Source: an uncultured cyanobacterium (GTDB lineage: Bacteria; Cyanobacteriota; Cyanobacteriia; PCC-6307; Cyanobiaceae). From it: DNA of 13,264 nucleotides. The notes beneath the pieces are model-generated. The model ran no database searches. It saw only the letters and a program-made list of their open reading frames with translations, and was not told where the DNA came from. The translations under genes and the position numbers were made by a program. Location: assembly GCA_903831165.1 (NCBI GenBank), contig CAIKWV010000435.1:1-13264 (forward strand), given 5' to 3'. Below are positions 7,384 through 13,264 of the stretch, in pieces (positions within the stretch are counted from its first letter, which is position 1; the number at the start of each line of letters is the position of its first letter).

Positions 7384-8894
7384 CGAGCGTTGCCGCCTTT
7401 GACTTTGACGGCACCCTGCTGCGGGGAGACTGCCTGCTGCTCTTCCACGGGCTGCTGAAGGGTCGCGTGGGAGTGGCGGTGGACTGGATGCGCCTACTGC
7501 CGGCCCTGCTCGCCTGGAAATCAGGCTGCCGCAGCACAGCTTGGTTCAAGCAACATTATCTTCGCACCATCATTGCCGGCACCGATGTGCAAAGGCGACG
7601 GTATGTTCTTGAACATGAGCTACCACAGCACTTGCTTTCAGGGCTGCGCCCCGAAGCCGTGGCCAGGCTGCGCTGGCACGGTCAACAAGGCCATCGCCTG
7701 GTGATTGTGTCGGCTTCGCCGCGGGACCTGATAGGCGGAGTCGCCAGGGAGTTACAGACCGAACTGATCGCCACGGAAACCAGCCCCCTCGGCGGCGATC
7801 CGCAGGATCGCCCCCTGCAGCTCATCTCCGCCAACTGCAAAGGAGCGGAGAAGGTGCGGCGGCTGGAGGCTTGGCTGGGCCAGCCCCTGAGCGAGTTTGA
7901 ACTGCACGCCTACGGCGACAGCAAGGGTGATCGCGAACTGCTGCAGGCTGCCGACCACCCTCACTGGCGCCAATTCACGGCTGCGGTTCGGGCTTATCCG
8001 CCGGCCCGGTTCAAACCCCGGGGCTTTGCCGCCACGCTGGGCCTGGTGCTGCTGAGCCTGGCCGTGAGCGGCCTGGGGCGACTGGATCCAACATCCCGAC
8101 AGCTTCTGCTGCAGGCCCTGCACCGGTTTCCAACCTTCCTGCCGGCGATCTACGGGGTGCTGGCCGTGGCCTACCTGGGTCGTTACTGGCGCTGGCGGCT
8201 GCTGCTGGGTGCCGAAGGCATCGGTTGCTGGAGCCTTGAGGACGCCCGAGGCTGGTTCTCCGGCTTTGCCCTGACGGCCACACCAGGCAAACTCGGTGAA
8301 CTGAGCCGTGTTGCCGATCTCCATCAGCACCTGGGGTACCCCCGGGCGCTGCTGCTGCATGTGTTCCTGGCGGAGCGACTCTGCGACATGATCGCCGTGG
8401 GGCTGTGGTTGTTGGTGCTGTTGCCGTCCATCGTGGTGGGCTGGGTCGTCGCCCACGTCTCCTGGATCCCCCTGGTCGCCAGCTTCGTAGGATTGCCCCT
8501 GTTGCTGATGTTGGGAAACTGGTGCCGGAAACGCTGGAGGCATCACCTACCCAGTGGCGCCCTGGCACGGGCCTGTTTGCCTGCAACGGCCGTGAGCCTG
8601 GGAATCTGGGGCTGTGAATCGTTGATTCTGTGGCTACTGGTGCAGGCGCTCAGCCCCGAACATGGCATTGACCTGAGCATAGCGATCCGCACCTATCTGC
8701 TCTCGGGAACGGCCGGAATGCTGTCCTCCATTCCTGGTGGTATCGGTGTCAATGAGGCAACAACCACTCTGCTCTTGCACCAAGCCGGCATCCCGGCCGC
8801 TCTGGCCTTCTGTATCGCCGTGCTGCGACGGCTCTGCACCGTCTGGTCGATTACAGGACTCGCCATAGGCCAAGGGTTGACGGGCAAAGATTAA
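7380..8894 (+). CDS. HAD-superfamily phosphatase fused to UPF0104/LPG-synthase-like membrane domain
   Basis: A two-part protein of 504 residues. The N-terminal half (about 1-210) is a HAD phosphatase of the SerB-like IB type: motif I DFDGT with nucleophile D8 and acid D10, motif II serine S111 in VIVSASP, a lysine element CKGAEK (153-158; K154 or K158 is motif III), and motif IV GDSKGD (179-184). The C-terminal half (about 215-500) is a polytopic membrane domain with UPF0104 (lysylphosphatidylglycerol-synthase TM) signatures ATPGKLGELSR (300-310) and SIPGGIGVNEA (450-460). The cytosolic phosphatase could remove the 5'-phosphate from polyprenylphospho-ribose phosphate, a step needed between the UbiA- and DprE1-like enzymes; this is inference. 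UPF0104 domains often occur with glycolipid genes and may move or modify lipids. The start GTG 7380 overlaps the GtrA stop and puts the HAD motif at residue 8; an in-frame extension to 7227 is a shadow of gtrA. The stop is TAA at 8892-8894. Confidence 0.9.
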   Translation: MTSVAAFDFDGTLLRGDCLLLFHGLLKGRVGVAVDWMRLLPALLAWKSGCRSTAWFKQHYLRTIIAGTDVQRRRYVLEHELPQHLLSGLRPEAVARLRWHGQQGHRLVIVSASPRDLIGGVARELQTELIATETSPLGGDPQDRPLQLISANCKGAEKVRRLEAWLGQPLSEFELHAYGDSKGDRELLQAADHPHWRQFTAAVRAYPPARFKPRGFAATLGLVLLSLAVSGLGRLDPTSRQLLLQALHRFPTFLPAIYGVLAVAYLGRYWRWRLLLGAEGIGCWSLEDARGWFSGFALTATPGKLGELSRVADLHQHLGYPRALLLHVFLAERLCDMIAVGLWLLVLLPSIVVGWVVAHVSWIPLVASFVGLPLLLMLGNWCRKRWRHHLPSGALARACLPATAVSLGIWGCESLILWLLVQALSPEHGIDLSIAIRTYLLSGTAGMLSSIPGGIGVNEATTTLLLHQAGIPAALAFCIAVLRRLCTVWSITGLAIGQGLTGKD

Positions 8895-8905
8895 GCTGAT
8901 ATAGT
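8877..8905 (+). promoter_or_regulatory. Predicted extended -10 sigma70-type promoter for the GT-C gene
   Basis: TTGACG at 8877-8882 matches the -35 consensus at five of six positions. It is followed by exactly 17 bases and then TATAGT at 8900-8905. The -10 box is preceded by TGA (8897-8899), giving the TGn extended -10 element. Transcription would start near 8911-8913, about 30 bases before the ATG at 8944. The -35 box lies inside the end of the HAD/UPF0104 gene. This is the only gap in the + strand run longer than 14 bases. Prediction from sequence only. Confidence 0.55.
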
Positions 8906-8943
8906 TAACAGTAAATTAGTCCTGTTGGAGTGCGTTCGCCGCA

Positions 8944-10488
8944 ATGAGAAGTAGGCAGATAGCAACAGGCTTCCTCATTCTCTTACCGGCTCTGGCGGCC
9001 TGTCTGTTCTGGGGATCCACGATCAATCAACCCCTGATTGACCAGCACGCTTTCAGACAAACACAAACGGCAATCACGGCTCTGTTCATGCAGCCGGGCT
9101 TGGACGGATTCATCAACTACCAAACCCCAAGCATCGGCAGCCCTTGGGCGATCCCCTTTGAATTGCCTCTCTTTCAATGGCTTGCCAATGGCCTGGACAG
9201 ACTGTTGCCGTTGAGTCTGAGTGCATGCGGGAGATTGTTGAGCGCCGGCTTCGGCGTCGCCTGCCTCGGCCCAGCCCTGGGCTTGCTGGATCGCCACGGC
9301 AGCAGAGCCGCTGGTAAAATCTGCTTTTCATTCCTCTACTTTTCATCGGCAATTTATCTTTACTGGAATCGCTCATTCATGATTGAGAGCACCGCTCTCT
9401 TTTTCACCCTGTCAAGTTTTTATCTTTATTCACTGGTTCGCAGTCCTGAAACCTCCAAAGTTCAGCCATGGCGCCAGTCCCTGCTTGTAACGAGCTTTGC
9501 CCTCAGTCTCAGTCTAAGTCTGCTTATCAAAGCCACCACAGGTTTGCCAGTTTTATTGCTGATTGCCATTGATTTGATCTGGCAAATCCTCTCAAGGCTA
9601 CGCAAAGAAGGCCGTTTTCCAAGGGCAACCTTCCTGCGACTTCTGCCGATCGCTACCTCCGCCTTGATAGCCCTGCTGCTGCTCAAAGCCTGGACTTCCC
9701 ACGCTGATGCTCTCAAAGCCCTCAATCCCATCGGCAGCAGCTTGACATCGGTAGCCCTCAACCATTGGAACTACGGCGGGTTCGAGCAGCGATTCTCGGG
9801 CGACCTCTGGAACGGTGTCTTGATCCAGCGGATGTTGACTCCACTTGGAGCCATTCCTGCCGCTTTGTTGCTGCTCTCCTCCCTGCTCCATCGCCGCAAT
9901 CCGCAACAACGAATCTTCATTGCGGCTTGCCTGTGCCTGGCCGTGTTGCCCTTGCTAATTTTTACGAATCTGCATATCGTTCATACCTACTATCAAACGG
10001 CGAACGAGGTTTTCCTCATCCTTGCGATTTCGGCCTCTTTCGACAGCTTCATTCAATCCTTCACACCCCGCTGGCAGCAGATGGCAGCGATCGTGGCGAT
10101 CACCCTGTTTGCCTTGGGCAACTACCAGGAATTCAACTTAAACTATCTAGACTCAACCAAGGGGCAATCATCTGATCCTCTGGACATCGGCCAGTTCATC
10201 CAGAGGAGGACAGATCCGGATTCAGCAATTCTCGTTTTCGGCGATGACTGGAGTTCCGAAATGGCCTTCCACAGCCAGCGCCGTGCCCTTACATTGCCAG
10301 GCTGGCCCATACCAGATATCGACCAGGCCACCATCCTTCAACAACCCAAACGTTTTCTAGGAGGCCAACACCTTGGTGCCGTGATCAGCAAGATTGACGT
10401 TGCCGACCGCGAAGCCCTGAATCAGAGCTGTCACCCCAAAGACATTTTTATGTTCAATGAGTGGAAAGTTTATCTCTGCAAATCCTGA
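8944..10488 (+). CDS. GT-C superfamily glycosyltransferase (GT39/ArnT-like), candidate lipid-phosphate-sugar transferase
   Basis: Polytopic membrane protein of 514 residues. A first span at about 7-25 is followed by the extracytoplasmic motif DQHAFRQTQT (33-42); D33 is in the position of the catalytic acidic residue of GT-C enzymes, which use polyprenyl-phosphate sugars as donors. A second conserved acidic element is PFELPLFQW (71-79, E73), and a third acidic position is IES (about 147-149). Roughly ten further spans extend to about residue 395. A soluble tail (about 400-514) contains FGDDWSSEMAFHSQRRALTLPGW. Fold and donor class are well supported; that the donor is polyprenylphospho-arabinose is inferred from the cluster, and the acceptor is unknown. 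It has its own promoter candidate, and GGAG at 8926-8929 is a rather distant Shine-Dalgarno. It is AT-richer than the preceding genes (24 of 60 bases G+C at 9301-9360), as is the first gene of the window, which suggests separate acquisition. Confidence 0.85.
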   Translation: MRSRQIATGFLILLPALAACLFWGSTINQPLIDQHAFRQTQTAITALFMQPGLDGFINYQTPSIGSPWAIPFELPLFQWLANGLDRLLPLSLSACGRLLSAGFGVACLGPALGLLDRHGSRAAGKICFSFLYFSSAIYLYWNRSFMIESTALFFTLSSFYLYSLVRSPETSKVQPWRQSLLVTSFALSLSLSLLIKATTGLPVLLLIAIDLIWQILSRLRKEGRFPRATFLRLLPIATSALIALLLLKAWTSHADALKALNPIGSSLTSVALNHWNYGGFEQRFSGDLWNGVLIQRMLTPLGAIPAALLLLSSLLHRRNPQQRIFIAACLCLAVLPLLIFTNLHIVHTYYQTANEVFLILAISASFDSFIQSFTPRWQQMAAIVAITLFALGNYQEFNLNYLDSTKGQSSDPLDIGQFIQRRTDPDSAILVFGDDWSSEMAFHSQRRALTLPGWPIPDIDQATILQQPKRFLGGQHLGAVISKIDVADREALNQSCHPKDIFMFNEWKVYLCKS

Positions 10489-10539
10489 CACAAGTCGCTG
10501 CCATCGCCGTCCCTGTTCTGGGAACTCAACCCTCTCTTC

Positions 10540-10558
10540 AGCCAGGAAATGCCTGGCT
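10540..10558. terminator. Short perfect hairpin in the convergent intergenic gap; weak bidirectional terminator candidate
   Basis: AGCCAGG (10540-10546) and CCTGGCT (10552-10558) form a perfect 7-bp GC-rich stem with a 5-base loop, 52 bases after the GT-C stop and about 145 bases past the rfbD stop. Neither side has a U-run, so it is not a canonical intrinsic terminator. The rest of the 216-base gap shows no gene, RNA or strong regulatory signal I can support. Confidence 0.25.
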
Positions 10559-10704
10559 TGGGGACACTCAGCCATTCCAGATCAGTCATCAGGTCCTGGG
10601 GGTTTTGTCATCGAGGTGTCCTCAAGTCTGATCGATAGCTGAATGACAGCAGGTATCTGGAGATGCAGGCATTTGTCCAAGCAGGGCTGATTGATTCGCT
10701 CTCT

Positions 10705-11601
10705 TTAACTGACAGCAGCCACAGACTCCAAGACCCTCGCCAGAGCCTGACGCCAGTGCACAGGGGCCAGTCCCAGATCCTTCCGTGATCCCGCACAATC
10801 CAGCAATGAGTAGCTCGGTCGCCTCGCCGGCGTCGGGTAGTCGGCGCTGGTGATCGGCAGCACCTGGGCCGGCTGGGCCAACAGCCCCCGCGCTGCCCCT
10901 AGTTCGCCGATGGCATAGGCGAAGTCGTACCAGCTGGCGGCGCCGGCATCGCTCCAGTGCAGCACGCCGCTGAGCTGACGGCCGATGGCCGCCCAGCAGG
11001 CTGCCGCCAGGGTGTGGGTGGCGGTAGGACAGCCCACCTGGTCGGCCACCACCGCCAGCGGTTCGCCCGCCGCCGCCTTGAGCGCATGCAGGCGCAGCAT
11101 GGTCAGGCAAAAGTTCTTGCCCACCGGCCCGTACACCCAGCTGGTGCGCAGCACACAACAGCGATCGGCCGGCAAGGCGGCCCGGGCCCGCTGTTCTCCC
11201 TCCGCCTTGCTGCGGCCGTAGACGCCGATCGGATCGACATCCTGCTCGGGCCGGTAGGGATGGCCCTGCTGGCCGTTGAAGACAAAGTCCGTGCTCACCT
11301 GCAGCAGGCGGCCGCTGCTCTCCGCCAGGGCCGTGGCGAAGGCCCCTGGGGCGCCGGCATTGACAGCCATGGCCAGCTCGGGTTCCTGTTCGGCCCGATC
11401 GACGGCGGTGTAGGCCCCGGCATTCAGCACCCAGTCGGGCCGGTGCCGGCGAACCGCATCGGCGCAGGCGTCCGCATCGGCGAGGTCCAGCTCGGCCCGG
11501 CCGCAGGCGATCAAGGTGATGCCCTGGGGCTTGCTGGCCAGCAAGGCCTGGCCCAACTGGCCGCCGCTACCGGTCAGCAGGACCTTCAGGGCCGGGCTCA
11601 T
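10705..11601 (-). CDS. rfbD: dTDP-4-dehydrorhamnose reductase
   Basis: Catalyses the last step of dTDP-L-rhamnose synthesis, NAD(P)H-dependent reduction of dTDP-4-dehydro-L-rhamnose in the cytosol. The 298 residues match the family length. The nucleotide loop is GSGGQLG (11-17), the catalytic triad region is STDFVFNG (103-110) with YGRSK (Y128, K132), and the family-typical TSWVYGPVGKNF and ITSADYPTPARRPSYSLLD follow, the latter being the RPxxS/N-type element near the C-terminus. The start ATG overlaps the rfbC stop by four bases (ATGA on the minus strand), so it is translated as the third gene of rfbACD. It ends with TAA at 10705-10707, converging on the + strand cluster. Confidence 0.96.
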   Translation of the reverse strand: MSPALKVLLTGSGGQLGQALLASKPQGITLIACGRAELDLADADACADAVRRHRPDWVLNAGAYTAVDRAEQEPELAMAVNAGAPGAFATALAESSGRLLQVSTDFVFNGQQGHPYRPEQDVDPIGVYGRSKAEGEQRARAALPADRCCVLRTSWVYGPVGKNFCLTMLRLHALKAAAGEPLAVVADQVGCPTATHTLAAACWAAIGRQLSGVLHWSDAGAASWYDFAYAIGELGAARGLLAQPAQVLPITSADYPTPARRPSYSLLDCAGSRKDLGLAPVHWRQALARVLESVAAVS

Positions 11602-12182
11602 GGGAACACCTCGGCGGCCGCCAGGGCCTCGGCCAGGCTGGGGGCTGCCCCATCCTTGTCGGCCAGCAGGGGCTCCGTTCCGTTCAGCTCCTGCAGCGGC
11701 CAGGCGATCGCCAGGCTGGGGTCATCCCAGCGCAGGGAGCGTTCACAGCCCTTGTTCCAGAAGCCGCTGGCCTTGTACAGCACCTCGGCGCTATCGCTGA
11801 GGGTGAGAAAACCATGGGCGAAGCCCACCGGTACCCAGAGCTGGCTGTGGTTTTCGGCGCTGAGCCGGGCGCCGACCCACTGACCGAAGCTGATCGAAGA
11901 ACGGCGCAGATCAACGGCGACATCGAACACCTCACCGGCAACGCAGCGCACCAGCTTGGCCTGGGGTTCGGGATCAAGTTGGTAATGCAGGCCCCGCAAC
12001 ACGCCGCGGCTGGAGCGGGAATGGTTGTCCTGGTGGAAGACCGGCGCCTGCTCCACCGGGACGCCGAGCGCCTCGGCGAAGCGGCGCTGATTCCAGCTCT
12101 CGAAGAAGAAGCCGCGGCCATCGCCGAAAACCTGGGGGGTGAGCAGCAGCGGCCCCTCGATGTCGAAGCGTTCGATCTGCAT
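11598..12182 (-). CDS. rfbC: dTDP-4-dehydrorhamnose 3,5-epimerase
   Basis: Converts dTDP-4-dehydro-6-deoxy-D-glucose to dTDP-4-dehydro-L-rhamnose. The 194-residue cupin-fold protein is of normal length. Diagnostic motifs are FGDGRGFFFESW (19-30), the run HQDNHSRSSRGVLRGLHYQ (50-68) with catalytic base H66, VAGEVFDVAVDLR (81-93) and VPVGFAHGFLTLSD (117-130). The start ATG lies 3 bases after the rfbA stop, and the stop overlaps the rfbD start. A HIP1 palindrome lies within the gene. Confidence 0.97.
   Translation of the reverse strand: MQIERFDIEGPLLLTPQVFGDGRGFFFESWNQRRFAEALGVPVEQAPVFHQDNHSRSSRGVLRGLHYQLDPEPQAKLVRCVAGEVFDVAVDLRRSSISFGQWVGARLSAENHSQLWVPVGFAHGFLTLSDSAEVLYKASGFWNKGCERSLRWDDPSLAIAWPLQELNGTEPLLADKDGAAPSLAEALAAAEVFP
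11703..11712. repeat. HIP1 palindrome (extended GGCGATCGCC)
   Basis: A single copy of the cyanobacterial highly iterated palindrome GCGATCGC (11704-11711) with the flanking G/C of the extended form, inside rfbC. I found only this copy in the window, so it supports but does not prove a cyanobacterial origin. Confidence 0.5.
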
Positions 12183-12185
12183 GAT

Positions 12186-13100
12186 TCAGCTGACGGTCCC
12201 GCCGGTTTCACTGAGCAGCTGTAGCAGATAGGCGCCATAGCCGCTCTTACGCAGGGGCTGGGCCAGCCGCTCCAGCTGGCCGTCCTCGATCCAGCCGAGC
12301 CGCCAGGCCACCTCCTCCGGGCAACCCACCTTCAGGCCCTGGCGATGCTCCAGGGTGCGGATGTAGCTGGCCGCCTCATGCAGTGAATCGGGGGTGCCGG
12401 TGTCGAGCCAGGCCATGCCGCGGCCCATCAGCTGCACCCGCAACAGGCCCTCGTCGAGATAGAGGCGGTTGAGGTCGGTGATCTCCAGTTCGCCCCGTTG
12501 AGAAGGGCGCACCTGGCGAGCCCGCTCGACCACGGTTTCGTCGTAGAAATAGAGCCCGGTGACGGCGTAGCGGGACTTCGGCCGGCTCGGCTTCTCCTCG
12601 AGGCTGATCACCCGCCCCTGGCCGTCGAATTGGACGACGCCATAGCGCTCAGGATCCCGCACCGGATAGGCAAACACGGTGGCGCCGCTGGCGGGGCCAT
12701 AGCTGGCCTGCAGCTGGGGCACCAGATCATGGCCGTGGAAGAGGTTGTCCCCCAGCACCAGGGCGGCGGGCCGGCCGCCCAGAAAATCGGCACCGATCAG
12801 GAAGGCCTGGGCCAGGCCATCGGGGCTCGGCTGAATGGCGTACTCAATCGTCATGCCCCAGGCGGAACCATCGCCGAGCAGGCGCTGGAACGCGCTCTGA
12901 TCGCCTGGGGTGGTGATGATCAACACCTCGCGGATCCCCGCCAGCATCAGGGTGCTGAGGGGGTAGTAAATCATCGGCTTGTCGTACACCGGCATCAGCT
13001 GCTTGCTGATGGCGCCGGTCAGGGGAGCCAGCCGGGTGCCGTTGCCACCGGCGAGGATGATCCCCCGGCGCTCGTTGGTGATCAGGGTTTCAACGATCAC
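12186..13100 (-). CDS. rfbA: Glucose-1-phosphate thymidylyltransferase
   Basis: Makes dTDP-glucose from glucose-1-phosphate and dTTP, the entry step to dTDP-L-rhamnose. The nucleotidyltransferase signature [13 protein letters not shown] (16-28 from the GTG) is followed by [20 protein letters not shown]. Further family elements are [53 protein letters not shown] and [14 protein letters not shown], in the usual order. The start is uncertain: there is no ATG near the conserved block. GTG at 13100 gives 304 residues; TTG at 13121 would add seven more. Neither has a clear Shine-Dalgarno. It is the first gene of the rfbACD run, about 110 bases downstream of polA and on the same strand. Confidence 0.95.
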   Translation of the reverse strand: MIVETLITNERRGIILAGGNGTRLAPLTGAISKQLMPVYDKPMIYYPLSTLMLAGIREVLIITTPGDQSAFQRLLGDGSAWGMTIEYAIQPSPDGLAQAFLIGADFLGGRPAALVLGDNLFHGHDLVPQLQASYGPASGATVFAYPVRDPERYGVVQFDGQGRVISLEEKPSRPKSRYAVTGLYFYDETVVERARQVRPSQRGELEITDLNRLYLDEGLLRVQLMGRGMAWLDTGTPDSLHEAASYIRTLEHRQGLKVGCPEEVAWRLGWIEDGQLERLAQPLRKSGYGAYLLQLLSETGGTVS

Positions 13101-13209
13101 GAACGAAAGGGGCGACCGCAATGACCGAGGCAGTCTCTCATCACGTTCCCAGGCGGGACCTTCAGCCGTTCGCGGAGAAACACGGCAGCGGGCGCCATCG
13201 ACACCCCGC

Positions 13210-13264
13210 TCACTTGGCCTCCATCCAGTTCGGTCCCACGCCGGTCTCCACCCGCAGCGGCACG
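13210..13264 (-). CDS. polA: DNA polymerase I, C-terminal end (partial)
   Basis: The last 17 codons and a TGA stop enter from the right edge on the minus strand. They read [17 protein letters not shown], matching the conserved end of PolA (compare VPLLVEVGSGENWDQAH in E. coli, from memory). The rest of the gene lies outside the window. The assignment rests on a short stretch, but it includes the diagnostic V-P-L-x-V-E and G-x-x-W spacing. Confidence 0.8.
   Translation of the reverse strand, partial: VPLRVETGVGPNWMEAK

Noticed and set aside
7752..8546. 264-residue Gln/Pro/His-rich open frame on the - strand
   Set aside because: Its composition is that expected from the reverse complement of Leu- and Trp-rich membrane-protein codons; the sense gene has clear HAD and UPF0104 motifs.
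10547..10672. Inverted copies of AAATGCCTG and CAGGCATTT about 100 bases apart in the convergent gap
   Set aside because: Only 9 bases long, one arm is part of the local hairpin, and there is no further symmetry; likely chance.
10489..10704. Possible small gene or RNA in the convergent intergenic gap
   Set aside because: The only open frames overlap the GT-C end or lack any start context, and I see no structured RNA beyond one 7-bp hairpin.
10957..11883. 308-residue open frame on the + strand opposite rfbD and rfbC
   Set aside because: It is an antisense shadow of GC-rich coding sequence, with low-complexity Gly/Ala/Gln/Arg content, and both genes beneath it are unambiguous.
13101..13209. 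Short gap between polA and rfbA searched for a promoter or terminator
   Set aside because: No -10/-35 pair or stem with a U-run stands out; a 15-codon ATG frame that ends inside rfbA has nothing to support it.

Overview
The window looks like a chromosomal segment from a GC-rich unicellular cyanobacterium of the Synechococcus/Cyanobium type. The evidence is modest. A 17-residue C-terminal fragment of DNA polymerase I at the right edge ends in [10 protein letters not shown], which I recall from picocyanobacterial PolA. One extended HIP1 palindrome (GGCGATCGCC) lies at 11703-11712, and start codons largely lack Shine-Dalgarno sequences. The family calls do not depend on this placement.

Left and centre (1-8894, all + strand): eight genes run head to tail, most joined by 4-base GTGA/ATGA overlaps. 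In order they are a 5'-truncated polytopic membrane protein; a UbiA-type polyprenyl-phosphate phosphoribosyltransferase (like mycobacterial Rv3806c); a DprE2-like short-chain reductase; a DprE1-like FAD oxidase; an extended-SDR epimerase/dehydratase; an FAD amine-oxidase-fold oxidoreductase; a GtrA-family membrane protein; and a fusion of a HAD phosphatase to a UPF0104 (LPG-synthase-like) membrane domain. After a 49-base gap containing a strong-looking extended -10 promoter comes a GT-C glycosyltransferase (8944-10488).

Together the UbiA, HAD, DprE1 and DprE2 proteins could carry out the four steps that in mycobacteria make decaprenyl-phospho-beta-D-arabinofuranose: PRPP transfer to a polyprenyl phosphate, 5'-dephosphorylation, C2 oxidation and C2 reduction. 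GtrA and/or UPF0104 could move the lipid-linked sugar across the membrane, and the GT-C enzyme(s) could transfer it outside the cytoplasm. This is an apparently self-contained lipid-linked arabinofuranose system outside Actinobacteria. The GtrA-DprE1-DprE2 association mirrors Rv3789-Rv3790-Rv3791. The acceptor glycan, lipid or protein is not visible here, and the roles of the epimerase and the FAD oxidoreductase are open.

Right (10705-13264, all - strand): rfbA, rfbC and rfbD for dTDP-L-rhamnose form a compact operon that converges on the + strand cluster. rfbB is not in the window. The operon lies just downstream of polA. The 216-base convergent gap (10489-10704) holds one short perfect hairpin and nothing else I can support. 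I saw no tRNA, rRNA, CRISPR array, transposase or integrase.
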